A stretch of DNA of 64,000 nt from Lachnospiraceae bacterium (GTDB lineage: Bacteria; Bacillota; Clostridia; Lachnospirales; Lachnospiraceae): the NCBI GenBank assembly GCA_017521985.1, contig JAFXAZ010000006.1:1-64000 (forward strand). The letters are read 5' to 3'. The notes beneath the pieces were generated by a model. The model worked only from the letters and a program-made list of their open reading frames with translations, searched no databases and had not been told where the DNA came from. Shown one piece after another: positions 17,872 to 26,645 of the stretch. The translations under genes and the position numbers were made by a program. The first letter of the stretch is position 1. Every line of letters begins with the position of its first letter.

Positions 17872-18984
17872 TCACCTCGCTCTACTTATATATACATTAC
17901 TTGCTGGTACTTTATTTTTCTCCATAAAGAATCGTTTACTTAAATCTAAATTAGGAATTCCCAATACATCTTCTGGATAAGTAATGTCCTTATTCAAATC
18001 TCTTGCATCAAAAATTAATAATATTGCACAATATACTGGAAATTCCAAAAAATATTCTTTATATGTATCTGCGTTATTAACATAATCCAGCAACTGGTAT
18101 GCTCCTGAAATTGCTCTTTTTTCATCATTATAGTTTTCAAAAACTTTCATTCCGGTTGTAATAGATCGTCCCAACCATTTAATTTCAAAAACATATACCT
18201 GATTATCTTCATTAAGAACTAACACATCATATCTATCACCTGTTACCGTTGTATATTCTTTTATTACCGCATCCCGACAATGATCTTTTAAGTATTTCAC
18301 AAAATCGATTTGAAAAAATTCTTCTGGTTTGTTTCTTAGTAATTTAGCATATTTTTCAATGGTACCTGCATGATATTCCTTAGGAATATCATCTTTTCTC
18401 AAAAAATACCTCTTATTTATGTCATACTGAACATTCTGTTCATAAAATCCCTTTAATAACTTCTCATAATCATATATACTTAACATACTTTCGGTATCCA
18501 TCAAATCTTTATAGCTTCTCATGAAATTATCAGCCGAAAAAATCACTCCATCTATAAAAAGGTCAATTCCTCTCATACCTAAATGTAAAACAATTTTGTT
18601 AATTTGCTTAGAAATTGTACTACATTGTTCAACCGTTAAAACTTCTTCAGATTGTTTAATTTCACTTATTTTATTCTGTGAGTTCAAATAATAAATCTTT
18701 GAACCTCTATTACCATTTTGAATAATCGTCTCAATGTCTTCCGTAAAATCATATTTATACACTAATTCCGCTCCATCACATTCTTCTTCTGTCAAAACAA
18801 TGCACATTTCTAATCCATATTTTGCATAATTGTTCCATTGCTTTTTCATTTTTATACTCAACTGAGTTATCTCACCCGGCGTAACATTTTGATGACCATC
18901 CAATAGTTTCTCTAATCGAAGAATTGGGTTCTCCTCAAGCACAGAATCAACCTCTTCAAAATAATCTGAAAGTATCTCGAGCAT
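17872..18984 (-). CDS. PD-(D/E)XK nuclease-like protein of the ABC/methylase operon
   Basis: A 370-residue protein with no family I can name. Near residues 250-267 it has GDRYDVLVLNED followed by VYVFEIKW, the D-x(n)-ExK core of PD-(D/E)XK nucleases, with a following helix containing GAYQLLDYV. Residues 1-230 are largely helical and contain no recognised motif. It starts 2 bases after the middle-component gene and is followed 6 bases later by a DNA methyltransferase, so it occupies the effector position of an ABC three-component-like operon. A restriction or nuclease role is an inference from motif plus context. Confidence 0.65.
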   Translation of the reverse strand: MLEILSDYFEEVDSVLEENPILRLEKLLDGHQNVTPGEITQLSIKMKKQWNNYAKYGLEMCIVLTEEECDGAELVYKYDFTEDIETIIQNGNRGSKIYYLNSQNKISEIKQSEEVLTVEQCSTISKQINKIVLHLGMRGIDLFIDGVIFSADNFMRSYKDLMDTESMLSIYDYEKLLKGFYEQNVQYDINKRYFLRKDDIPKEYHAGTIEKYAKLLRNKPEEFFQIDFVKYLKDHCRDAVIKEYTTVTGDRYDVLVLNEDNQVYVFEIKWLGRSITTGMKVFENYNDEKRAISGAYQLLDYVNNADTYKEYFLEFPVYCAILLIFDARDLNKDITYPEDVLGIPNLDLSKRFFMEKNKVPASNVYISRAR

Positions 18985-18986
18985 TC

Positions 18987-19622
18987 TTATCTTCCCCCTT
19001 TATACTTTCTATAAAGCAGGTCAAAAAATAGCAATAAATATTCCTCATCTGCTTTCCCTTCTAACTTAAGCTTTTCTCTCCCATTTTCCTCCAAATATTT
19101 CACCAATTCATTTGACAAATTATCTTCAGTATTACTCGTAGGTATTTTAGTTTTTTGATTCCCTGAATTCATATAAGAAACATTTGGGTCTTCCTTTATT
19201 AATTTTGACAAAAAATTATCTTCATAAATTGTTAGTACATTGACTATTGTTTCCAGCCACAATATTTTCGATGTCTCGTACTCCAATTTCATTATATGAT
19301 TTTCAACTATACTTTTTCCTTGTATAGATATTGCATATTTTTCTTCCACTCTATTTGATGTTATTTTTCTATTTACAAGCGATAACAACCCTTTGGCAAA
19401 TAGTTCCTCCAATTCCGTTGTTAAATCTTTATTAATTGGTCCATACATTGTATTGTAAAAGCTATATGTCCATTCATAGTCTTTTAAAAATGCTGGCGAA
19501 AGTGCAGCTGCGAAATAAAGCACACGTTGAAAGTTCGTTTTACTAACCGCATTCCACCCTCCTTTTTCCATGTAATATGCAACAATCAAAATATCATTTT
19601 TTAATTCATACTGATTTTCCAT
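18987..19622 (-). CDS. Small middle-component-like protein of the ABC operon
   Basis: The ATG at 19622 is chosen because GGAGGTGTGAC directly precedes it, partly inside the end of the ATPase gene; the two genes are one base apart. The 211-residue product begins MENQYELKNDILIVAYYMEKGGW and contains WTYSFYNTMYGPINKDLTTELEEL, a pattern seen in small helical partner proteins (middle components) encoded beside SMC-like ATPases and reminiscent of SocA/DUF4065-like proteins. The C-terminal half is charged and helical. It probably bridges the ATPase and the nuclease-like effector, but there is no direct evidence. Confidence 0.6.
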   Translation of the reverse strand: MENQYELKNDILIVAYYMEKGGWNAVSKTNFQRVLYFAAALSPAFLKDYEWTYSFYNTMYGPINKDLTTELEELFAKGLLSLVNRKITSNRVEEKYAISIQGKSIVENHIMKLEYETSKILWLETIVNVLTIYEDNFLSKLIKEDPNVSYMNSGNQKTKIPTSNTEDNLSNELVKYLEENGREKLKLEGKADEEYLLLFFDLLYRKYKGGR

Positions 19623-19623
19623 G

Positions 19624-21660
19624 TCACACCTCCATAATTTCTTTAACAATATTCTCGAGTTGATTCCATTTATTTCTTTGAACTCTTGTTACCTTTCCCT
19701 TTTCCAATAAATCAAGAGTTCTTATCGTTCTTTCCTCTTTTGGAATCGACCTATATAATTCTTTTAAAAAATTTGAACTATTCAAATTAGAAGTAAAAAT
19801 TATTTTATTGTTAGATTCAGCAAATATCTTAAACATCATTGCAACTTGCGATTCATATGCTATATCCAAGCTCCCCTCTGGGGTTTCTGTTATAAAGAAA
19901 GTACTAAATCTTCCAATTTCGTTTTGTAAATAATCAATGATCGCCATTCTAAATGCTTGATCAATAAAAAATCTCTGAGATTCTGAAACTGACCATATCC
20001 CCTTTCTCACTTGTCCATTAATTTCCGGAACATAATAAAAATGTGGTATCTTATTCAAAGTTTTGCTTGTTACAGAAAGCTTACAATCCATTCCAATGAA
20101 CGTGCTTGCATATTTATTAAAATAGCTTGACAATCGTTCATTTAAGTTATTGATTACGCTCTTAAATTTCTGTGTATATTCCAGAAGCTCTTTCTTGTAT
20201 CCATCTCGTTCATTATATGCTTCTCTAATTGCAATTTCTAAATCTGCTATGACTCTTTCTTTGCTTCTTAATATTTCCGTATACATATCTCCTTGATTAG
20301 ACTCGGGATTATTTTGGCTCAGTTCACTTTCTACAACAATCTTCGCCCTTTCCAAATCTCCAATCTCATTCTTCAGCAAAACAATTTCCTTTTTTTGTTT
20401 TTGAAACTTAGAATTTAATCTATCTAATTGATTTTTTTGGTTATTTAACTCATTCAATTTTTCTCTTTTTTCTTCATGTAAACGGTTTAATTTTTCAACC
20501 AAATCATCATCAAACGAAAGGTTTTCCACCAATTCAGATTCACAAATCATACACCTTCCACTTTGCTTTATCTCACTGGCTTTTCTCTGTATATCCTTCG
20601 ATTTTTTATTGCATACCAGACACTTACCCTCAGTCAAGAGATTTTTTTCAATAGTATAATAATAATCGGGCAGTTTATTATATATACTCCTATATAACAT
20701 TGTTTCTAGCCGCTTTATTTCTGAAACAATATTATCATACGACACTGAAATATTAGCTATATTCCCCTCGGTTAAAGCAACATCTTCCGCTGTTTCCTCT
20801 ACCGTTTCCTGCAGTACAAATAGCATCTCTTTTTTATTTGATATGTCCGTATCAATTTTGTTTTTTCTAAGAACTAATCTTTCACGACAGGTTTCGTCAT
20901 CAACAATAACGCCCTTCTCTTCATCATTACTTTCGTTTTTTGTTTGATTAACAATATCCTCTCTAGACTTTACTAGCTCTATATATGACGCCTCAGCAAC
21001 TCGTTTGTCTTCACTTTTATGCCTTCCCCTTGTATCTGCTTTGGTTATCTTTTCTTCCAATTCGTTAATTTTTAGATGATATTGTTCCTCTAAAAGCAAA
21101 ATCCTTAAAATATTATCTTGACTATCAACTTCCCAAGCCACATTGTTTCTTCTTTCATCAAAAAAAAGAAATTCTCTTACTAATAACTCAAAATCTTGGA
21201 ACTGAGAAATCTTCGAGTATTTTTCTATCATTTCTTGATAAACACTATCATTAGGTTGAGGTATTCTTTCATCATCAATACATAATTCATCTATTGAATT
21301 ATCAACCAAACTTCGCGTTATCAAAATTTTCGTTTTACCAAGAAAGTATTCCAAAGTAGCTTGAGCAGACATATTCATAACATCGTCAGCTTCCTTATTT
21401 ATTCTAGAACTAAAAAAGTCTTCGTCAATATACTCAAATTCTGGTTTTTTTGAATTCTTCGTTACCTTATTCTTTTTCTTTTTATGCCCTACTAAGCAGT
21501 AAATAATTATATTAACAAATGTGGTTTTTCCAATACCATTTGCGCCAACAACTGCATTAATACCTTCTTTAAATTCAAATTCAAATGTCGGCTCTTGTTG
21601 GTACAAAGTATAATTACTAATTTTTATGCTTTTTAAATTTGGCAAATAAAGCTCTTTCAT
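19624..21660 (-). CDS. SMC/Rad50-like ABC ATPase with zinc-hook-like cysteines
   Basis: A 678-residue protein with Walker A GANGIGKTT at residues 39-47, a long charged coiled-coil middle (about 200-540), an ABC-signature-like WSVSESQRFF and a Walker-B-like FFITETPEGSLD near the C-terminus. In the middle of the coiled coil lie two CxxC pairs, CLVC near 343 and CMIC near 369, which may bind zinc. The ETPEGSLDIAYE block is typical of ATPases in ABC three-component and related conflict systems. It starts 2 bases after the XRE gene and is translationally coupled to the middle component. It probably senses or remodels DNA and gates the effector. Confidence 0.85.
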   Translation of the reverse strand: MKELYLPNLKSIKISNYTLYQQEPTFEFEFKEGINAVVGANGIGKTTFVNIIIYCLVGHKKKKNKVTKNSKKPEFEYIDEDFFSSRINKEADDVMNMSAQATLEYFLGKTKILITRSLVDNSIDELCIDDERIPQPNDSVYQEMIEKYSKISQFQDFELLVREFLFFDERRNNVAWEVDSQDNILRILLLEEQYHLKINELEEKITKADTRGRHKSEDKRVAEASYIELVKSREDIVNQTKNESNDEEKGVIVDDETCRERLVLRKNKIDTDISNKKEMLFVLQETVEETAEDVALTEGNIANISVSYDNIVSEIKRLETMLYRSIYNKLPDYYYTIEKNLLTEGKCLVCNKKSKDIQRKASEIKQSGRCMICESELVENLSFDDDLVEKLNRLHEEKREKLNELNNQKNQLDRLNSKFQKQKKEIVLLKNEIGDLERAKIVVESELSQNNPESNQGDMYTEILRSKERVIADLEIAIREAYNERDGYKKELLEYTQKFKSVINNLNERLSSYFNKYASTFIGMDCKLSVTSKTLNKIPHFYYVPEINGQVRKGIWSVSESQRFFIDQAFRMAIIDYLQNEIGRFSTFFITETPEGSLDIAYESQVAMMFKIFAESNNKIIFTSNLNSSNFLKELYRSIPKEERTIRTLDLLEKGKVTRVQRNKWNQLENIVKEIMEV

Positions 21661-21662
21661 AA

Positions 21663-21881
21663 CTACTTTTCCTCCTCAAATACCACATCACAGATCTCGC
21701 CTATATTACATTTTAAAAAATTACAAATTCTCAGAATTATCTGCATTGATACTTCTTCATTTTTATTTAATTTTGTCATCGTATTTGGAGATAAATCAAC
21801 TCTTTTTCTAAACTCTGCTTTATCCATTTCTAATTCTGCTAACTTAATCCACAATTTCTTATAATTTATTTGTACACACAT
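21663..21881 (-). CDS. XRE/Cro-type helix-turn-helix regulator
   Basis: The ATG at 21881 is preceded by GAGGTG; the product has 72 residues. An alternative in-frame GTG lies at 21899 inside a 12-base duplication. The helix-turn-helix reads DKAEFRKRVDLSPNTMTKLNKNEEVSMQIILRICNFL, the compact XRE form common in Firmicutes (YozG-like). It is the first gene of the five-gene ABC/nuclease/methylase operon and is most likely its autorepressor. Confidence 0.88.
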   Translation of the reverse strand: MCVQINYKKLWIKLAELEMDKAEFRKRVDLSPNTMTKLNKNEEVSMQIILRICNFLKCNIGEICDVVFEEEK

Positions 21882-21909
21882 CTTCACGCACCTCTTCACG
21901 CACCTCTTT
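21882..21909 (-). repeat. Tandem duplication of the ribosome-binding site before the XRE gene
   Basis: On the minus strand the twelve bases AGAGGTGCGTGA occur twice in direct tandem, immediately before AGATG. Each copy contains GAGGTG; the second is at ideal distance from the ATG at 21881 and the first is placed for the GTG at 21899. The duplication could tune translation of the regulator and may vary in copy number. Confidence 0.8.
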
Positions 21910-21994
21910 GAAATATTATTTTACCACATCCCATCAAAAAATACCACAGATTTTCTTACAAATACAATAGTTTCTATGGCATTTTCAATATTTT

Positions 21995-22390
21995 TCATTC
22001 ACTTTTACACTCAATCTCCGTCCCATCCAGGAAGACCACCACCAGCACTCCATCCTCAAACACCTTTATATAATCCAGCGTCTTCAGCATAAAGTCTGTA
22101 TCCATCTCCACCAGCGACTCTGCTCCATCTGTGTATTCCATAAACTTCTCTGCCCGATATCCGGCCAACAAGTCCTCTCCCTGCATCTGCTCCTTCCACC
22201 GTTCCAGAAAACTTTCCCGGTTCTCAACCAATGCATTCCAAGCCATTAAATACACCTTTATCAACGTCTCCTCCTCTATATGTCGGTTTGTACAGCCAAC
22301 CACACCCTTGACCTTGTTATTAATCTCCAAACTACACGCATCCTCATCCCTCGATTCTCTGCAAAATAAATTAGCTCGCACATTAACCAA
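21995..22390 (-). pseudogene. Large serine recombinase, C-terminal remnant
   Basis: The 131-residue reading frame ends with blocks that I recognise from the C-termini of clostridial large serine recombinases: GCTNRHIEEETLIKVYLMAWNALVENRE, a RYRAEKF-like segment and IKVFEDGVLVVVFLDGTEIEC. The catalytic Ser domain, recombinase domain and most of the zinc region are missing; the first 20 residues do not fit the family. It is a decayed mobile-element integrase lying 95 bases before the XRE/ABC operon and 75 bases from the DUF6431 transposon, which marks this as an integration-prone spot. Confidence 0.75.
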
Positions 22391-22464
22391 TCATGACAGA
22401 TAATCCTTCAAATTCTTTTCGTCTCTTCCTTATTGTGTTATTCTGTTATTGTTGCAAAAAAATA

Positions 22465-22499
22465 GCAGGAATCCCAACCGTCCAAAGTCTGATTCCTGC
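22465..22499 (-). terminator. Hairpin at the left side of the DUF6431 transposon
   Basis: GCAGGAATC (22465-22473) pairs with GATTCCTGC (22491-22499). On the minus strand the stem is followed by TATTTTTTT, so it stops transcription leaving the transposon leftward or entering from it. Confidence 0.7.
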
Positions 22500-22537
22500 C
22501 ATGACCCACCCCGGCATTACTGCCTGAGCTTATACTT

Positions 22538-23062
22538 ATGATAACCTTATTTTCTTCTTCTTTCAATCCTGTTTCTCAAAAAAATTATGATAATACCCTT
22601 GCCACCCTCCAGTTTCACCAACTTTCCTGTTCCTGTGGGCACTCCGGATGCCTGACCAGACACGGTTATTACTTCCGTTCCTTTAAAAGTGCCCTGCAAA
22701 AGGTTGTTCTTCGTATCTGAAGGGTAAAGTGCAGCATCTGTGGCACCACTCATGCAATCCTTCTCGCCGATATAGTTCCTTACTCACAGATACCTTTTTC
22801 CATTCAGATTCATGTTGTTCTTCAACACGAAAATCAGGCTGGTGACTTTCAGGACATTATGCATACTTTCCCGGAAATCGATGAAGGTAACATCTTCTAC
22901 ATTCTGCGTCAGTACAGGCTGTACTGGAAACAACGCCTTCTTTCAGAAGATTTGGAGCCTGCCTGTTCCACTTCCTTCTTATCACGGTGTTTTTCATGTT
23001 TTAACAGGCAGTTTATGCAGATTAAAAATACGAAAAATATTCTTTTTCCATTACCCACATAA
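22538..23062 (+). pseudogene. DUF6431-type zinc-binding transposon protein with in-frame TGA
   Basis: The frame starting at 22538 runs SCSCGHSGCLTRHGYY, stops at TGA 22718-22720 (codon 61), then continues in the same frame through CSICGTTHAILLADIVPYSQIP to TAA at 23060-23062. The Cys pairs of both halves fit the DUF6431 zinc-binding pattern, and a Cys codon at the TGA position would restore the usual run. So one nonsense change splits a protein of about 174 residues. It lies just before the transposase gene, as in intact copies of this transposon. Its function in transposition is not known. Confidence 0.7.
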
Positions 23063-23129
23063 CCTTACTGGATTCTTCCTGTTTTTATCCCTTATACTGT
23101 TTAAAAATGCTTATAAGGAGGTACTTACC

Positions 23130-24259
23130 ATGACACAAGATGAAAAACAGGCCGTTGCTTTAATGCGCTATTCTGCCATTGCGCCCCTAATCAGCGGCTC
23201 ACTTGACCCCGGACAGAGTCTGAATTCCTATTACCTGGAGGCTGCGGCACGCTCTTACAACGCTCCGGATGGCTCCATAAAACACTTTTCGGCCCCAACC
23301 ATTGAACGCTGGTACCGGAGCTATCTGAAGCTGGGTTTGACGGTTTAATGCCATCCGGCCGCAAAGACAGCGGCAAAAGCCGTACCCTTGACGAAGAATC
23401 CACGGTCAACCGTTTCATTAACCAGATGATGGCAGAAGAAAAGCTCACAAACAACCGGGACATGCGGCGCTATGAACGTCCCCATATTAACGAGGTGTGG
23501 TGTGGTGATTCCAGTGTCGGTCCCCGTCTTATGACCGATACCGGAAAAAAGAAGGTTTATATCATTGCGCTGATTGACGATGCCAGCCGATTCATTGTAG
23601 GTGTTGATGTGTTTTTTCATGATACCTTTGTAAATCTGATGTCCGTAATCAAATCGGCTGTTGCCAAATACGGCAGACCAAAAGTCTTTAACTTCGACAA
23701 CGGTTCCGCTTATAAGAACAGACAGATGGAACTTCTCGCGACCCGCATCGGTTCCACATTAAACTACTGCCAACCTTATACCCCCACCGCAAAAGCAAAG
23801 ATTGAACGCTGGTTCCGCACCTTAAAAGACCAGTGGATGGCTTCCCTGGATATGCGTTGTGTGCATTCCCTGGATAATCTGCGTTCCTCCCTGCTTGCCT
23901 TCGTACAAAACTATAACCTTACTCCACACTCTGCCCTGGCCGGAAAATCCCCTTCGGAGCGTTTCTTTTCCGAACCGGAACAGATACGCAGACTGGCACC
24001 TCTTGAAATCGAACATGCCTTCCTGCTGGAAATCGAACGTACGGTGTCTGCCGACAGTGTAATCGTGATAGACCAGACCGAGTATGAGGTGGACTACCGC
24101 TTTGCTAAAAGGCGCATCCGCCTTCGTTACTCCCCGGATCTGACTGACATATTTGTTGTGGAGGCCGACGGATCCCTGACCCCGGTCCGGCTTCTTAACA
24201 AGCAGGACAATTCCATGATTAAGAGAGAAAAAGTATATCTTTGCAGAGGTGATGAATAA
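23130..24259 (+). pseudogene. DDE (rve) transposase with frameshift and internal deletion
   Basis: ATG at 23130 with AAGGAGG upstream opens MTQDEKQAVALMRYSAIAPL; the frame stops at 23348 after KLGLTV. One missing base near 23339 would restore FDGLMPSGRKDSGKSRTLDE. This block is joined directly to ESTVNRFINQ, whereas related transposases have several dozen more residues between, so an internal deletion is also likely. The catalytic triad region is preserved: WCGDSSVGPR, FNFDNGSAYKN and AKAKIERWF. The C-terminal beta-barrel domain runs to 24259, and the stop overlaps the ATPase start. The enzyme is probably inactive. Confidence 0.78.
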
Positions 24260-25065
24260 TGAATGATTATATTGCACGTTTTGGACTGGAATTCAATCCG
24301 TTTTTAAAGAATTCCAGAGACATTATTATTGAAAATGAAGAATTTCAGGAAATACAGTTCCGCCTGAATTACCTTGTGGAAACCAAGGGCTTCGGTCTGC
24401 TTACCGGTTCCCCTGGACTCGGAAAAACGACCGCATTAAGAAACCTTGCTGCTTCCTTAAACCCCGCCCGTTATAAGGTTATCTACTCCAGTCTGTCTAT
24501 CGTAACGGTAATGGAGTTCTATCGTTCCCTCGTGGAGGCTTTCGGCGGGATTCCTGCCCACCGCAAGGCAGATAATTTCCAGATGATTCAGGAGGCCATC
24601 TCACGCCTTGCCATTGAAAAAAGAATCACTCCCGTTATTATCCTGGATGAGGCCAATCATATCAGTAACGCCATATTAAGTGACCTGAAAATCCTTTTTA
24701 ATTTCGAAATGGATTCCAGAGACCGGGCTGTTATTCTGCTTGCAGGTCTGCCACAGCTGAATAACACGCTGCGCCTGAACGCTCATGAGCCACTCCGCCA
24801 GCGCCTTGTCATGAATTACAACCTGGAGGGGCTTTCCAAAGAGGAAGGACGTATGTATGTTTCCGAAAAACTAAGAGGGGCAGGCTGTACGCAGAAAATC
24901 TTCGACGAAAATGCGCTGGAGGCCATCCTAAACACTGCCAATGGTACTCCACGTGTGATAAACACTCTGTGCAATGCCGCACTGCTTATCGCGAACACAA
25001 ATGCACATAATACTGTCAGTGCCGAAAATGCCATGCAGGCTGTCAACGACTGCCAGCTTGCCTAA
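24259..25065 (+). CDS. Transposon AAA ATPase (ExeA/TniB-like)
   Basis: A 268-residue ATPase with Walker A GSPGLGKTT near residue 51, Walker B VIILDEANHI near 126, a sensor region LLAGLPQLNNTL and a TPRVINTLCN helix. The start overlaps the stop of the transposase gene, so translation is coupled. In Tn7-, Mu- and IS21-like elements this type of ATPase selects the target and activates the DDE transposase. The gene is intact although both upstream genes are damaged, so it may be a recent ruin or may still act on related copies elsewhere in the genome. Confidence 0.88.
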   Translation: MNDYIARFGLEFNPFLKNSRDIIIENEEFQEIQFRLNYLVETKGFGLLTGSPGLGKTTALRNLAASLNPARYKVIYSSLSIVTVMEFYRSLVEAFGGIPAHRKADNFQMIQEAISRLAIEKRITPVIILDEANHISNAILSDLKILFNFEMDSRDRAVILLAGLPQLNNTLRLNAHEPLRQRLVMNYNLEGLSKEEGRMYVSEKLRGAGCTQKIFDENALEAILNTANGTPRVINTLCNAALLIANTNAHNTVSAENAMQAVNDCQLA

Positions 25066-25129
25066 CTGTTCCTGAAAAAGCTGTTTGGCGAATAGTTTCA
25101 GTCCCAGAAACAATTCACGATTTACATAT

Positions 25130-25170
25130 AAAAACAAGGTGTTCCATACAGCCGGGAATGCCTTGTTTTT
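25130..25170 (+). terminator. Terminator at the right side of the DUF6431 transposon
   Basis: AAAAACAAGG (from 25130) pairs with CCTTGTTTTT (25161-25170), with inner GTTCC/GGAA pairing, and ends in T bases. It follows the ATPase gene. The next 200 bases (25171-25375) are AT-rich and I see no gene or clear signal in them. Confidence 0.8.
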
Positions 25171-25375
25171 ATAAATTGTGTTCTGATTAGATATAATTCA
25201 GTCCAAAAACCTTTTTACCCTTCTTTTAAATTGTGCATACATTTCCATGATGCAATGCTTTTTTACATCTGTAACTCCCAAAACAAAAGCAGAAAGTAGA
25301 AATCATCTATACAATTCTGCTTAACGCTTGAATTAAAACAATCTGCAAAATCAGGTGTAGGGATTTTAAATATCG

Positions 25376-25684
25376 ATGCATTTAATTCCAAATACAGGTG
25401 TAATTAATTTGAATAAAGTAGACTCATTTAATTTGCCGAACAACAATATGTTTGTGGCGGAATACCTGCTGGATACCGATGAAACCATGCAGGTTCTGAC
25501 GGAACAGAATTCATTTTTCGTTACTGCCAGCATCCTTGAGGTGCCGCCGGAAATACTGGATTTTAAGTGGCGGATGTTGAAATATTATGGGTATCTGTCC
25601 GGGCAGTCACCGATTTCGGTTGGTAGTGACTGTCTGAAAAAGATGCAGGTTGGCGGTGCTGGATGCGATCAATGTAATTATTGA
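25376..25684 (+). pseudogene. ImmA/IrrE-type metallopeptidase, C-terminal remnant
   Basis: The 102-residue frame contains MFVAEYLLDTDETMQVL and then FVTASILEVPPEILDFKWRMLKYYGY, the helical tail of ImmA/IrrE proteins (ANxFAAELL, then LxVPxELLDFKxRxLK). The HExxH metal site, which lies upstream in full-length proteins, is absent here and in the preceding 200 bases. ImmA-type peptidases usually switch mobile elements by cutting XRE repressors, so this is probably a relic of an excised or decayed element. The first 24 residues are not family-like, and there is no good ribosome site. Confidence 0.55.
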
Positions 25685-25743
25685 ACATTTGTATTCCTTA
25701 ATCCTAAGGGCATATAAAATATTTATTTTTTTCAAGAAAACTC

Positions 25744-25774
25744 TTGACCTTGGTGTGACACCAAGGTGTATTAT
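25744..25774 (+). promoter_or_regulatory. MerR-type promoter with 19-base spacer and palindrome
   Basis: TTGACC (25744-25749) and TATTAT (25769-25774) are separated by 19 bases. A perfect palindrome, CCTTGGTG-TGA-CACCAAGG (25748-25766), fills the spacer. This is the classical MerR-family design, in which the regulator untwists an overlong spacer. The promoter drives the MerR gene 22 bases downstream, so the operon should be autoregulated. Confidence 0.9.
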
Positions 25775-25796
25775 GTAGATGAAAGGTGGTGATTGG

Positions 25797-26636
25797 ATGG
25801 GATACTCTGTAAAATGGGTGGTAGATAATCTTGGAATCACTCGTGATATGTTGCGATATTACGAAAAGGAGAAATTGCTTCCAACTAGCGAAAGTCGCAA
25901 TCCTACGAACAAATATCGCGATTACAGTGATGAGGACATCGAAAGGATATGGGGTATAAAGCTCCTCATAGGCATCGGATTTTCAGCAAAGGAAATCTAC
26001 GCACTTATGAATAATTCTGATTTCGACTTTGACACTGCAATAGCGAAAAAGGTAGTGGAGTTGGAACGGAAGCATGATGAAAATGTTCTCTATCTGGAAT
26101 TTGCAAAAAGCATCAAGTTTATGGGCCGTGTTCCTACTACTTCAAAAATTGGTAGTATTCGTTTTGATGATTTCTTGGCATATGCCCATGAGAACTGGAA
26201 CTTTTACGATGATCCGCGGTCGGCTCCTTTCATGAAGATTGCGGACACTCTCATATCAAAAAAACCACAGGAATGGCGTCCTGATGACGTGGAACGTATT
26301 CTGGAGATGTTGGAGAGTTTCGATGCCGAGGGAATGATGCACGCATACGCTCTTCATGGATACTATCAGGTTATCTCAGATATGCAAGAGCTTGGCCATA
26401 ACAGTGATACGGTACAAAGGGTTGTGCGCCTGCTACATAAATATCTGGTTGACCATAATACAGAACCAGAACTCGATGGAAAAATCACCCCTCAGTTCAT
26501 TGCCAAATATACAGCACCGTTTTTCCTTGGTGGCGATATAGCGATACAGCATGAACAAAACTATGGAAAAGAAGGATGTCTGTTCATCGCACAGGCTTTA
26601 GCCCATTACGGTGGATATGATATCGACGACTTGTAA
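25797..26636 (+). CDS. MerR-family transcriptional regulator
   Basis: The ATG at 25797 with AAAGGTGGTG upstream is preferred over an ATG at 25779 that has no ribosome site; the product has 279 residues. The N-terminus is a MerR winged helix (YSVKWVVDNLGITRDMLRYYEKEKLLP, then NKYRDYSDEDIERIWGIKLLIGIGFSAKEI) and a short coiled coil. The long helical C-terminal domain (about 110-279) could be a TipAS-like effector pocket, but I cannot confirm that. It heads an operon with a membrane protein (9 bases downstream) and zinc-ribbon proteins. Confidence 0.9.
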   Translation: MGYSVKWVVDNLGITRDMLRYYEKEKLLPTSESRNPTNKYRDYSDEDIERIWGIKLLIGIGFSAKEIYALMNNSDFDFDTAIAKKVVELERKHDENVLYLEFAKSIKFMGRVPTTSKIGSIRFDDFLAYAHENWNFYDDPRSAPFMKIADTLISKKPQEWRPDDVERILEMLESFDAEGMMHAYALHGYYQVISDMQELGHNSDTVQRVVRLLHKYLVDHNTEPELDGKITPQFIAKYTAPFFLGGDIAIQHEQNYGKEGCLFIAQALAHYGGYDIDDL

Positions 26637-26645
26637 AGGAGGGAC

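Larger units (their letters stand above)
22465..25170 (+). mobile_element. Degenerate transposon: DUF6431 protein, DDE transposase, AAA ATPase
   Basis: Three plus-strand genes in the fixed order DUF6431 protein, DDE (rve) transposase and ExeA/TniB-like ATPase form a unit repeated widely in Lachnospiraceae. Hairpin terminators flank it (22465-22499 and 25130-25170). I could not find matching terminal inverted repeats or a target duplication, so the limits given are those of the hairpins. The first two genes carry inactivating lesions while the ATPase is intact, so the copy should be immobile unless helped in trans. Confidence 0.7.

Noticed and set aside
21663-21899. Toxin-antitoxin pair made of the XRE protein and a neighbour
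   Set aside because: The next gene is a 678-residue ABC ATPase in a five-gene operon; no small toxin-like partner is present.
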